Source: Paenibacillus catalpae
GTDB lineage: Bacteria; Bacillota; Bacilli; Paenibacillales; Paenibacillaceae
NCBI RefSeq assembly: GCF_900112695.1
Contig: NZ_FOMT01000006.1
Span: forward strand, 248,001 to 312,000
Direction of reading: 5' to 3'
Length of the DNA stretch: 64,000 nucleotides
Shown here: piece after piece, positions 42,055 to 50,684 of the stretch
How positions within the stretch are numbered: the stretch's first letter is position 1
Layout: the number at the start of each line of letters is the position of its first letter
Made by a program: the position numbers and the translations under genes
Notes under the pieces: model-generated
What the model was told of the DNA's origin: nothing
The model's input: the letters and a program-made list of their open reading frames with translations, nothing else
Database searches by the model: none

Positions 42055-42789
42055 ATGAACCAGAATAAAAAGATCAGCAGAGGAAATTTAACGATTACTG
42101 GCAGTTCCAGTGTGATGGGAGGACTGTATGACAGCGTCAAGATTGTGGGAGAAGGCGGTATTGAGGGCGATACAGACTGCAATAAGCTGAAGTGCGTCGG
42201 TACGCTGGAAGTGAACGGCTCAATCTCGGCCGACAAGATGAGCATAGTTGGCACATGCGACGTCAAGGGCGGATTGCAGGGCGGGACGCTTAAAACTTCC
42301 GGTACCTTAACCGTTGGAGGGATCACCCGGCTTCGCGAACTGGGTATATCGGGGACAATTGATTCGAAAGATCATATATATAGTGAGAGAGTACATCTCA
42401 GGGGAAGTCTGCAGACGCTTGGTGATTGCGAGGCGGAAGCATTTACGGCAAAAGGCATCTTTGAGATTGGAGGCCTGCTGAATGCCGGAAAGCTTGATAT
42501 CAAGCTGTACCGCGATTGCAAAGCGCATGAGATAGGCGGCGGACAGATCAATATCAAGAAAGCGAGCTTGCTGCATCCGCTCAGCTTGTTTTTCAAACCT
42601 TCTTCCAGCGCAAGGCTTTCAGTGTCAGTTATGGAAGGAGATCATATCTATTTGGAAAACACGATTGCTGATATAGTAAGAGGGAACAAGGTTGTGATCG
42701 GGCTAGGCTGCGAGATTGGACTTGTCGAATATAAGGAACATTTCGAACAAAGAAAAGATGCCGTCGTAAGAGATAACAGAAAAGTTTAG
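42055..42789 (+). CDS. bacF: Bactofilin-like polymer-forming protein, BacF/YhbF-like
   Basis: A 244-residue paralogue of the preceding bactofilin, with the same beta-helix repeats (KIVGEGGIEGDTDCNKL; GSISADKMSIVGTCDVKGG) and the end element MEGDHIYLENTIADIVRG. It begins 18 bases after bacE with GGAGGCG upstream. The two proteins may form mixed filaments at the membrane or flagellar base; this follows from the B. subtilis pair, not from the sequence. Confidence 0.85.
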   Translation: MNQNKKISRGNLTITGSSSVMGGLYDSVKIVGEGGIEGDTDCNKLKCVGTLEVNGSISADKMSIVGTCDVKGGLQGGTLKTSGTLTVGGITRLRELGISGTIDSKDHIYSERVHLRGSLQTLGDCEAEAFTAKGIFEIGGLLNAGKLDIKLYRDCKAHEIGGGQINIKKASLLHPLSLFFKPSSSARLSVSVMEGDHIYLENTIADIVRGNKVVIGLGCEIGLVEYKEHFEQRKDAVVRDNRKV

Positions 42790-42817
42790 GCGATTTTGTG
42801 ATGTTTTGGCATATCGA

Positions 42818-42871
42818 TTGACATCGCATCGGCCATGCGCTAAACTTTCGCTGTGCGATCGTTCAGTGAAA
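42818..42871 (+). promoter_or_regulatory. Promoter and palindromic operator of the TetR gene
   Basis: TTGACA (42818-42823), 17 bases, TAAACT (42841-42846). A long dyad follows at 42846-42871: TTTC-N-CTG-N2-CGATCG-N2-CAG-N-GAAA, which overlaps the -10 and start site. This is the placement of an autorepressor operator. Confidence 0.75.
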
Positions 42872-42902
42872 ACTATGCAATTCTTTTAAGGAGGTGGCGA
42901 CG

Positions 42903-43520
42903 ATGTCTCGCAACATCCGAAAAGAGCAAGCGGCCGAAACGCGTGAGAAAATACTAGAAGCTGCAAAATCATTATTTGCGGAAAAAGGATACCATGGCAC
43001 CCCAGTACGAGAAATCACGAGGAAGATCGGGATGGGCGACGGTATCCTTTATCATTATTTTCCGGGCGGCAAGCGCGAAATTATGTCGGTGTTGCTACGT
43101 GAAAGCTTCGAGCACCGTAGAAAAGAAATACAGCAGATTAACCGCGTCATCGAAGAGATGGATCTGAGAGACGCGATGATGACGATAAAACGCCGGATTT
43201 ACGAGCTGTTTACGGCGGATATGGATTTGACACGGATTTTGTTCCGTGAGAATGATTTGCTTGGCTTTGAAGAAGCCGAGCAGTTAACGGCGTTGCTCCG
43301 CGAGCAGAGCGCCATCTTCGAAGAGTTTCTGAAGGACCGGCATGAGAAAGGCGAGATTCGCGATCTTGATTTCCGGATAGCGTCCAGACAATTCTTGTCC
43401 ACAAGCTTGCATGCGATTATGAGCAAATCGGTTGGCATTCAACTGCTTAATGAACCGGATGTTTATAAATACATGGAAGAGAATGTGGATTTCACAATAG
43501 ATCTATGGAAAAATCCTTGA
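42903..43520 (+). CDS. TetR/AcrR family regulator
   Basis: A 205-residue repressor with an AcrR-type N-terminus (REKILEAAKSLFAEKGYHGT; MGDGILYHYFPGGKREIM). The start is ATG 42903, eight bases after AAGGAGG. Its own promoter carries a clear 26-base dyad. It is 50 bases upstream of the LtaS-like gene and on the same strand, so it may control that gene also. The ligand is unknown. Confidence 0.88.
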   Translation: MSRNIRKEQAAETREKILEAAKSLFAEKGYHGTPVREITRKIGMGDGILYHYFPGGKREIMSVLLRESFEHRRKEIQQINRVIEEMDLRDAMMTIKRRIYELFTADMDLTRILFRENDLLGFEEAEQLTALLREQSAIFEEFLKDRHEKGEIRDLDFRIASRQFLSTSLHAIMSKSVGIQLLNEPDVYKYMEENVDFTIDLWKNP

Positions 43521-43570
43521 GCTACAAATAGAAGGCTGAAGGTTCTTTTGCCTGATTAAAAAGAAGGGTG

Positions 43571-45436
43571 ATGACAAGGGTGTCTTTAATAACCAGATTC
43601 TTAAATAGACGTTTCTACTATTTCCTTATTATCTTGCTGATTAAAAGCATTGTTGCTCGTGATGTCGTGTTTGGCAATGGCTTCTCCTGGCTTACGCTGC
43701 TGACGGAAATTCCGTTCATTGTTGCTGTATTCTGTCTGATTGAATTTTTCGCCGGCAAGCGTAAGATGCTGTATTATTTAATCGTCAATGTGCTGTTTAC
43801 GGCCTTATATTTCTCTATACTCATGTATTACAAGTATTACGGTATTATCGTTACGACCGATGCTTTAAGCCAAGCCGACAAAGTAACGGAGGTAGGGGAA
43901 AGCACCTACTCGCTGATGGATCCTTATTATTTGCTGATTTTCCTTGATATTATTGTTATTGCGGTTGTACTGCTTCTGCCGAAATTCAAGAAAGCCCGCT
44001 TATCCGCGGATTTGCGTCCAAGAAGAAGCAAGGTCTGGATGGCCGCATTCGCATTGTCCGTAGTCGTATGTCTCGTGAACGTATGGCCAAACCGTGCCAG
44101 CATGAACGAGAACAAACAGGCCGAAGAAATGGGATTGCTTGATTACGAAGTGTACAACATCATTGATAAAATGATGGAAAACGAACCCATTACGCCGATC
44201 GATCAAATTACGCAGGCGAAGATTGACGAGATCAAAGGCATTGCAGAGCCTGCATCGCCGAATTACTTTGGCGCGGCCAAAGGCAAGAACGTTATTATTC
44301 TTCAAATGGAATCTTATCAGGATTTCCTGATCGGCCTTAAAGTAGGCGGCGTGGAAATTACGCCAAACATGAACAAACTGATTCAAGAGGCAACGCATTT
44401 CACTCATTTCTATGCGATGGCTGGCCAAGGCACAACTTCTGATGCCGAGTATGTTGTAAATACTTCGCTGTATGTTCCGAAACATAAAGCGGCAACAGAT
44501 GTGAACGTAGACAAGGTACTGCCAAGCTTGCCGAAGGTAATGAAAGAAAGTGGCTACTCGACGGCAACGTTCCATACGAACTCCGTTGAGTTCTGGAACC
44601 GTACGGAGCTTTACTCATCCCTTGGCTGGGATAAATATTACGATCAGAAGTTCTACGGCGATGAAGACCATCTCGCATTTGGCTCTTCGGACGAAGTATT
44701 GTATGCGAAGACGCTTCCTGAGCTTGTGAAGATGGATCAGGCAGATAAGCCGTTCTACGCGCAAGTGATTTCGATGAGTGCGCATCATCCGTACAATCTT
44801 CCGTCTTCTAAGGACCGGATTGAGCTTCCTGCTGAATTTAAGGCTGACAGCCTTGTAACCCGTTATCTCAAAGCGCAAAACTATGCAGACTATGCGCTCG
44901 GCCAATTTATCGACGGTCTGAAATCGAGCGGTCTGTGGGATGACAGCATCGTCCTCATGTACGGTGACCACCAAGGTCTGCCGCTGTACTCGCTGGATGA
45001 TGAAGAAAAAGCATTGATGAAAGAAATGCTTGGTACAGAATACGGTCATACCGAAATGTTCAACATCCCGCTTATTATGCACGTTCCGGGCGTAAATCAA
45101 CCGTTAGTAAATGATAAAGTTGGCGGACAAATCGACATCCTGCCTACCGTTGCGAATCTGGTTGGTGCATCGCTTAAGAACCAAATCCACTTTGGCGAAG
45201 ATCTTCTGAACCAAAGCTCGGAGCTGATTCCGATGCGTCACTTCCTGCCGAGCGGTTCGGTTATCAACAACGAGAACCTTTATGTACCGGGTATTGATTA
45301 CGAAGACGGTACGAACCATAAAGTAGTTGACGGTTCGGAGACGACTGAAGGCGGCGTAACGGAGGATGAGTACAACAGAGCGCTGGAATTGCTCCATCTC
45401 TCGGACAGCTACGTGCAGCAGCTTCCGCTTAAATAA
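43571..45436 (+). CDS. LtaS-type lipoteichoic acid synthase family sulfatase
   Basis: A 621-residue membrane enzyme. Five helices fill residues ~10-180, a linker follows, then an extracellular sulfatase-fold domain (~240-600). Catalytic Thr289 is in GQGTTSDAEY, metal residues in ILQMES, MYGDHQG and YGHTEMF. LtaS-group enzymes transfer glycerol phosphate from phosphatidylglycerol; some paralogues only prime or work under stress, so the chain-making role is not certain. ATG 43571 is preferred; GTG 43568 is within the ribosome binding site. A strong terminator follows. Confidence 0.9.
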   Translation: MTRVSLITRFLNRRFYYFLIILLIKSIVARDVVFGNGFSWLTLLTEIPFIVAVFCLIEFFAGKRKMLYYLIVNVLFTALYFSILMYYKYYGIIVTTDALSQADKVTEVGESTYSLMDPYYLLIFLDIIVIAVVLLLPKFKKARLSADLRPRRSKVWMAAFALSVVVCLVNVWPNRASMNENKQAEEMGLLDYEVYNIIDKMMENEPITPIDQITQAKIDEIKGIAEPASPNYFGAAKGKNVIILQMESYQDFLIGLKVGGVEITPNMNKLIQEATHFTHFYAMAGQGTTSDAEYVVNTSLYVPKHKAATDVNVDKVLPSLPKVMKESGYSTATFHTNSVEFWNRTELYSSLGWDKYYDQKFYGDEDHLAFGSSDEVLYAKTLPELVKMDQADKPFYAQVISMSAHHPYNLPSSKDRIELPAEFKADSLVTRYLKAQNYADYALGQFIDGLKSSGLWDDSIVLMYGDHQGLPLYSLDDEEKALMKEMLGTEYGHTEMFNIPLIMHVPGVNQPLVNDKVGGQIDILPTVANLVGASLKNQIHFGEDLLNQSSELIPMRHFLPSGSVINNENLYVPGIDYEDGTNHKVVDGSETTEGGVTEDEYNRALELLHLSDSYVQQLPLK

Positions 45437-45452
45437 ATAGCTGTAGAACCAG

Positions 45453-45481
45453 GGCTCCCCTTATGAAGGGGAGCCTTTTTC
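45453..45481 (+). terminator. Intrinsic terminator of the LtaS-like gene
   Basis: GGCTCCCCTT pairs with AAGGGGAGCC over a three-base loop, followed by five T. Confidence 0.9.
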
Positions 45482-45537
45482 TTGTAAAAGTGATGATCGA
45501 ATTGGCTTTATTGATGAAATTCCGCCGCTAACGAAGC

Positions 45538-45570
45538 AAGCCCCGAAGCAGAATGTCTGCTTCGGGGCTT
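45538..45570 (-). terminator. Terminator after the siderophore-transport operon
   Basis: AAGCCCCGAAGCAG pairs with CTGCTTCGGGGCTT (14 bp, five-base loop), just after the stop at 45578 on the minus strand. The T-tail is short. Confidence 0.75.
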
Positions 45571-45577
45571 ATTAAGG

Positions 45578-46585
45578 TTATTTTTTCAGCAGCAGGAACA
45601 GGAAGTACGGCGCTCCGATAAGGGATACGACGATCCCGGCCGGCAAGCCGCCGGCAATGTCGATCTGACGGCCGATGGTATCGGCAAGCACGAGCAGCCA
45701 CCCGCCAAACAGGATGGAGATCGGGATAAACAATTGGTTACGCGGGCCAACCAAGGCTTTCGCAATATGCGGAGCGAGCAGCCCGATGAAGGCAATCCCG
45801 CCTGTGACGGACACGGCGGTTGCGGCTAGAGCAACCGCCGAGAAGAGCAGCACTACACGCTCCTTCGTCAGGGAAATACCGACGCCAACCGCCACATGCT
45901 CGTTCAAGGAAAGGATGTTGAGGCGGTTCGCCTTGTACAGCGTAAACGGAATGAAGACGGCGAGCCATGGCCACAAGGCATGGATAAACACCCAGTCCGT
46001 TCCCCAAATGCCGCCGGCGATCCATTTGGCGATAAAATCAACCTTCTCGCGGTCAGCCGAGGAAATCAGCACGATCATAACGCCGCTCAGAGCCATCTGG
46101 AAGCCGATGCCCGTCAGCACCATGCTGACCGGCTGGATGCCGGCATGCCGCTTCCAGGAGAATAGAACAATAAGGCAAGCGGTTGCCAGGGCCCCGATAA
46201 AGGCGACAACCGGCAGGGCGTAGACAAATGGGCCAGCTTCCGTCGGGAAGAACAGGAAGAAGATCGTAATGGCAACGCCTGCGCCAGAGTTGATGCCGAT
46301 AATGCCGGGATCCGCGAGATCATTGCGGGATACGCCCTGCAGGATGGAACCGGATAAGGCAAGCGCCATGCCGGCCAGCAAGGTAATGATGACGCGCGGC
46401 ATCCGTATGTCGAACAGGATGAAGTTTTCTTTTTTCGAACCGTCGCCAAACAGAACGGGTATTAACCTTTTAAAGGTCAAGGTGGAATAACCAAGGCTAA
46501 GGCTAGTAATGATGGTTGCGATAATAAGCAGCAGCAGGATGACAAGGATAATGCGTTGTTTTCGAACCAAGTGAGATAACATCAT
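45578..46585 (-). CDS. FecCD-family iron-siderophore permease, second
   Basis: A 335-residue permease with about nine helices, of the BtuC/FecCD family (MALALSGSILQGVSRNDLADPGIIGINSGAG). It starts at ATG 46585, overlapping the stop of the preceding permease. With it, it forms the membrane part of a ferric-siderophore importer. No ATPase gene is in the operon, as in B. subtilis feuABC, where a separate ATPase (YusV) serves. Confidence 0.92.
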   Translation of the reverse strand: MMLSHLVRKQRIILVILLLLIIATIITSLSLGYSTLTFKRLIPVLFGDGSKKENFILFDIRMPRVIITLLAGMALALSGSILQGVSRNDLADPGIIGINSGAGVAITIFFLFFPTEAGPFVYALPVVAFIGALATACLIVLFSWKRHAGIQPVSMVLTGIGFQMALSGVMIVLISSADREKVDFIAKWIAGGIWGTDWVFIHALWPWLAVFIPFTLYKANRLNILSLNEHVAVGVGISLTKERVVLLFSAVALAATAVSVTGGIAFIGLLAPHIAKALVGPRNQLFIPISILFGGWLLVLADTIGRQIDIAGGLPAGIVVSLIGAPYFLFLLLKK

Positions 46586-47598
46586 TTCAGTGCTTTGCCT
46601 CCTCTTCTAACGATAATGAGGAAGAAGGGCAGACCCACAACCGCGATAATCGCCGCTACCGGCGTTTCATAAGGCGCATTGATCGTCCGGCCGATCAAAT
46701 CCGCGAGCAGCATGAAGGAAGCGCCAACTATCGCCGACATCGGAATGGAATAACGATAGTCCTGCCCTACAATAGCGCGAACCATATGCGGGATCATCAG
46801 GCCAAGGAAAGCCAGATTGCCGACCAGCGCAACGGAAGCGCCAGCGAGCAATATGGTAACGGTGAACAGGATTCCTTTGATAAGACCGGTCTTCTGCCCA
46901 AGGCTTGTCGCTACATCTTCACTTAGGCTAAGTACGGTCAACTGCTTCGACATCGCGATCGCAATAAGAATGCCAACGACGATAACCGGAACAATCGCTT
47001 GAAGCTGTCCCCAGGACGTACCGATCAGACCGCCGGATGTCCACATGTTGACGTCTTTTGATACTTTGAAAGTAAGGCCTATGCCTTCCGCAACGGCAAA
47101 TAAAAACGTAGAAACAGCCGCTCCCGCCAATACGATGCGAATAGGGGAGAAGCCGCCTCGTTTGGCTGCGCCAATTCCGATAACGAGAATCGAACCAAAG
47201 GCAGCGCCGATAAAGCATGCGATCATAATGCCGAAGTAATTAATGCCAGGGAATAACGCAACCGATACTGCAAGGGCGGCATTTGCTCCGGCAGATAAGC
47301 CGAGAAGCCCCGGATCTGCCAGCGCGTTCCGGGTCACGCCTTGCATAATGGCGCCGGATACGGCTAGTGCCGCGCCAACAAAGATTGCCGCGAGCTCGCG
47401 CGGCAGCCTGATTTCGCGCAAAAGCGTCACCTTCTCACTTGTATCTTGAGGTGACGTCAGCGCGAGCCATGTTTCATGGACCGTGGTGTCGGCAGCGCCG
47501 AACACCATGGCCATGAAGAAGATTGCGATAAAGAGCACGATCCCTACACACAGTTTGACAGCAAATGGGATGGGGCGTTTCGTTTCCTTTGTCACCAT
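46582..47598 (-). CDS. FecCD-family iron-siderophore permease, first
   Basis: A 338-residue permease of the same family, with the N-terminal region LTLLREIRLPRELAAIFVGA and the conserved VSGAIMQGVTRNALADPGLLG. It begins four bases after the end of the binding-protein gene. The pair is a heterodimer in Feu/Fhu-type systems. The operon is under a Fur box. Confidence 0.92.
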   Translation of the reverse strand: MVTKETKRPIPFAVKLCVGIVLFIAIFFMAMVFGAADTTVHETWLALTSPQDTSEKVTLLREIRLPRELAAIFVGAALAVSGAIMQGVTRNALADPGLLGLSAGANAALAVSVALFPGINYFGIMIACFIGAAFGSILVIGIGAAKRGGFSPIRIVLAGAAVSTFLFAVAEGIGLTFKVSKDVNMWTSGGLIGTSWGQLQAIVPVIVVGILIAIAMSKQLTVLSLSEDVATSLGQKTGLIKGILFTVTILLAGASVALVGNLAFLGLMIPHMVRAIVGQDYRYSIPMSAIVGASFMLLADLIGRTINAPYETPVAAIIAVVGLPFFLIIVRRGGKALK

Positions 47599-47602
47599 CG
47601 GC

Positions 47603-48580
47603 TTACTTACCCAGGAACTGCTCTTTAAAGAAGTTCAGCTGATAATCCAGCGTATACGCGTCATTGAAGTAGAAGCCTTGAGCATCCGCCGTAATCACAT
47701 GATTGTTTTTGACAGCCGGGATGTTCTTGTAAGTCTCCGTTTCTGTAATGGCACTTGCTGTATCTTTGCTTTGGCTGAAGACGATGTAGTCGCCAGCGAA
47801 TTCGGGAAGCACCTCCAGCGATAATGCATACCAGCCGTCTTTCATTGCCATTTCTTTTACTTTTTCCGGCATCTTCAGGCCCATTGCCTGATACAGAATT
47901 TCGGTGCCGCGGCCCCAGGCATTGCCGAATACGTACAGCTCCTTGTCGTAGTTCTCAATGACCGTAACCGTGGAGTTTTCACCGATTTTCGCTTTAATAT
48001 CTTTGCCGATTTGTGTAGCACGTGCTTTGAAGTCTTCCACCCAAGCCGTTGCTTCTTTTTCCTTGTTAACGGCTTTGCCGACCTCGATATGCTGCTGCAG
48101 GTAATCGACTTTATTGTAAGTGAAAATAACGGTTGGAGCGATTTCCTTCAGTTTATCCACATTCTTTGTTGTTTCTGTGCCAATGATCAGATCCGGCTCC
48201 AGCTCGAGAATTTTCTCAATATCTTCTTCGGATACTTCGGTTACATCCTTCAGCTGCTCAGCGAAGTTAGGATTGTCTTTCGCCCAGGAGGTGACGCCAA
48301 TGGGAGTAATGCCCAGGGAGATCAAGCTGCCCGTATAAGAAGAAAGATCAACAATACGCTGCGGATTAGCAGGTACTTCCATAGGACCGCTTTCTGATTG
48401 GAACGTGATGGTTCCGGTTGCTTCAGCAGCTGTGTCTGCAGATGGCGAAGCATTGGCTGCCCCTGCATTGTTTGCTGCGGCCGTGTTCTCTGCTCCGGCG
48501 TTATTGCCCGAGTTGTTGTTTCCGCATGCGCTCAGAATTATGACGAGGAGCATCATGAGGGAGACGAGAGTTTTTTTCAT
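47603..48580 (-). CDS. Iron-siderophore-binding lipoprotein, FeuA/FhuD-like
   Basis: A 325-residue lipoprotein with lipobox LSAC (Cys19), an Asn/Ala/Gly linker (~20-55), then the type-III binding fold (NPQRIVDLSSYTGSLISLGI; EDIEKILELEPDLIIGTET). It captures a ferric siderophore for the two downstream permeases. A perfect 7-1-7 Fur box lies about 76 bases upstream. The siderophore is not identifiable. Confidence 0.92.
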   Translation of the reverse strand: MKKTLVSLMMLLVIILSACGNNNSGNNAGAENTAAANNAGAANASPSADTAAEATGTITFQSESGPMEVPANPQRIVDLSSYTGSLISLGITPIGVTSWAKDNPNFAEQLKDVTEVSEEDIEKILELEPDLIIGTETTKNVDKLKEIAPTVIFTYNKVDYLQQHIEVGKAVNKEKEATAWVEDFKARATQIGKDIKAKIGENSTVTVIENYDKELYVFGNAWGRGTEILYQAMGLKMPEKVKEMAMKDGWYALSLEVLPEFAGDYIVFSQSKDTASAITETETYKNIPAVKNNHVITADAQGFYFNDAYTLDYQLNFFKEQFLGK

Positions 48581-48656
48581 GGGTGTTTAATCTCCTTATA
48601 ATTAAATTAGTGGAATACATAAATGATGAAGATAATATAAATAATCCAGCAGATAT

Positions 48657-48671
48657 TGATAATGATTATCA
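48657..48671 (-). promoter_or_regulatory. Fur box of the siderophore-transport operon
   Basis: TGATAAT-G-ATTATCA is a perfect 7-1-7 Fur box. It sits before the binding-protein gene, so the operon should be repressed by iron. Confidence 0.9.
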
Positions 48672-48757
48672 TTACCTAGTGCCATTTACTAAATTATAGT
48701 GATTTGGGCGGATTGTCAACCGCTTATTGAAAAATGTTCTCAAAGGCCGTATACTAT

Positions 48758-48772
48758 TGATAATGATAATCA
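48758..48772 (+). promoter_or_regulatory. Fur box of the ferredoxin-NADP reductase gene
   Basis: TGATAAT-G-ATAATCA, one mismatch to the 7-1-7 consensus, 40 bases before ATG 48812. It indicates iron control of the reductase. Confidence 0.88.
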
Positions 48773-48811
48773 GTGCTAACTAAAGCTAGTGGGTTTCCGA
48801 GGAGGATGTTC

Positions 48812-49864
48812 ATGCTGCAAGAAGAATTGTTTGATGTCACCGTCATTGGGGGAGGTCCTGCGGGACTATACTCGACTTTCTATAGCGGACTTAGAGAAAT
48901 GAAAACAAAGCTGATTGAATTCCAGCCGTTCTTGGGCGGCAAGGTGCATGTATATCCGGAGAAAATGATTTGGGACATCGGCGGTTTAACTCCCACTCCG
49001 GGAGCGCAGTTAATAGAGCAGATCGTTAAGCAAGGACTGACCTTCGATCCGGAAGTCGTCTTGAATGAGAAGATTGAATCGATTACGCGCAGCGCTGATC
49101 ATATTTTCGAGCTGCAAGGTTCCTCGGGACGTATCCATTATTCGAAGACGGTCATCATCGCAGTTGGCGGCGGCATTCTGAATCCGAAGAAGATCGCAAT
49201 TGAGGGCGCGGAGAAGTTTGAAGTGACAAACCTTCATTATACAGTGAAATCCTTGAAGAGATTTAAGGATAAGAACGTGATCATCTCTGGCGGGGGCAAC
49301 ACAGCAGTCGACTGGGCGATGGAGCTGCTGCCATTCGCGAAGAAGATCTACATTACATACCGCAAAGAGGCCTTGTCCGGGCACGAAGCGAATGTAACGC
49401 TACTTATGAACAGCTCGAAAGTCGAGTGCTTGTTCCATACCGAAATTACGAAGCTGCTTGCGAGCTCCGGCGATGAGGTTGTTGAACACGTTGAGCTTAC
49501 CAACAGTAAGACAGGTACAGTATCGCAGCTGGCTATTGATGAAGTTGTTATTAATCACGGGTATGAAATGGACTCCTCTCTGCTTAAGAACAGCAAGCTT
49601 AATATTGAGATGGTAGAGGATTGGTATGTAAAAGGCAGTCCGAGCGGAGAATCGTCCGTTCCGGGGCTTTATGCAGCAGGCGATATTCTCATGCATGAAG
49701 GCAAGCTTCACCTCATTGCGGGTGCTTTCCAGGATGCCGCCAATGCAGTGAACAGAGCGAAGTCCTACATTCAACCTGACGCTAATAAATACGGAATGGT
49801 CTCATCCCATAATGAAGTATTCAAGGAACGAAACCGTGAGCTTGTGAAACAAATGATGGTTTAA
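48812..49864 (+). CDS. Ferredoxin/flavodoxin-NADP reductase, YumC/YcgT type
   Basis: A 350-residue FAD enzyme like thioredoxin reductase but lacking its CxxC. FAD site GGGPAGLYS (~13), NADPH site GGGNTAVDWA (~165), and the C-terminal AGDILMHEGKLHLIAGAFQDA that binds FAD. Start ATG 48812 lies six bases after GGAGG. The Fur box and divergent siderophore operon suggest it supplies electrons to free iron from imported siderophore or to rebuild reduced ferredoxin or flavodoxin under iron shortage. B. subtilis YcgT is the iron-controlled paralogue and may be the closer match than YumC. Confidence 0.88.
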   Translation: MLQEELFDVTVIGGGPAGLYSTFYSGLREMKTKLIEFQPFLGGKVHVYPEKMIWDIGGLTPTPGAQLIEQIVKQGLTFDPEVVLNEKIESITRSADHIFELQGSSGRIHYSKTVIIAVGGGILNPKKIAIEGAEKFEVTNLHYTVKSLKRFKDKNVIISGGGNTAVDWAMELLPFAKKIYITYRKEALSGHEANVTLLMNSSKVECLFHTEITKLLASSGDEVVEHVELTNSKTGTVSQLAIDEVVINHGYEMDSSLLKNSKLNIEMVEDWYVKGSPSGESSVPGLYAAGDILMHEGKLHLIAGAFQDAANAVNRAKSYIQPDANKYGMVSSHNEVFKERNRELVKQMMV

Positions 49865-49873
49865 TAATAGAAG

Positions 49874-49912
49874 AAGGACGAAGCAGACAATCAGCTGCTT
49901 CGTCCTTTTTTG
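49874..49912 (+). terminator. Intrinsic terminator of the reductase gene
   Basis: AAGGACGAAGCAG pairs with CTGCTTCGTCCTT, eight-base loop, then a T-run. Confidence 0.92.
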
Positions 49913-49994
49913 TTGCCGGCGGGCGCAGTTGAGAGTGTCTGGAAGCCTATGCCATAATGACTGTAGTGCCTTTTAATAAGGGAGAGATGCGAGT

Positions 49995-50684
49995 ATGGGA
50001 GTCCGTTCAAAGAAAGAGAAAATTAAAGCGATTATTACCGGAGCGACAGGCATGGTGGGGGAGGGCGTCCTGATGGAATGCCTGCTACACCCGGATGTTG
50101 AACAGGTGCTGATCATTACCCGCCGGCCTAGCGGCGTCACGCATCCGAAGCTGAAGGAAATCATACATAAGGATTTTTATGATTTAACCCCGATTCAAGA
50201 TGAGCTAAAAGGATATAATGCCTGCTATTTCTGTCTTGGCGTATCTTCGATTGGCATGGCGGAAGCAGATTATACCCGCGTCACTTATGACTTGACCATG
50301 CATGTTGCCCGTCTTCTCTCCAGTCTCAACCCGGATATGGTGTTCTGTTATGTGACCGGAGGAGGGACGGACAGCACGGAGAAGGGACGCGTCATGTGGG
50401 CGAGAGTGAAGGGCAGAACGGAGAACCATCTGCTTGATCTGCCGTTCCGCCGTGCTTTTATGTTCCGACCGGGTTTTATGCAACCGACGAAGGGTCAGGT
50501 TAGAATTCCGAAGTGGGCTCGAGCATTGACATGGCTGTTTCCGGTCCTGCGGCCGATTTTCCCGAACCACCTCATTACACTGCGGCAGGTTGGCCTCGCC
50601 ATGATTCAAACCTCTTATACCCAATATGAGCGTTCTATCCTTGATCCGAAAGATATTATTGCTCTTGCGAAGGAAGGCAGCTGA
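49995..50684 (+). CDS. NAD(P)-binding epimerase/dehydratase-like protein (YbjT/HTATIP2-like)
   Basis: A 229-residue Rossmann protein of the atypical SDR group. The N-terminal nucleotide loop is TGATGMVGEGVL (~16), and a CYFCLGVSS loop follows; there is no typical YxxxK in the usual place. ATG 49995 follows GGGAGAG. Its last 29 bases overlap the 3' end of the convergent kdpD-like gene, with no terminator visible between them. Function unknown; binding of a dinucleotide is likely. Confidence 0.8.
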   Translation: MGVRSKKEKIKAIITGATGMVGEGVLMECLLHPDVEQVLIITRRPSGVTHPKLKEIIHKDFYDLTPIQDELKGYNACYFCLGVSSIGMAEADYTRVTYDLTMHVARLLSSLNPDMVFCYVTGGGTDSTEKGRVMWARVKGRTENHLLDLPFRRAFMFRPGFMQPTKGQVRIPKWARALTWLFPVLRPIFPNHLITLRQVGLAMIQTSYTQYERSILDPKDIIALAKEGS

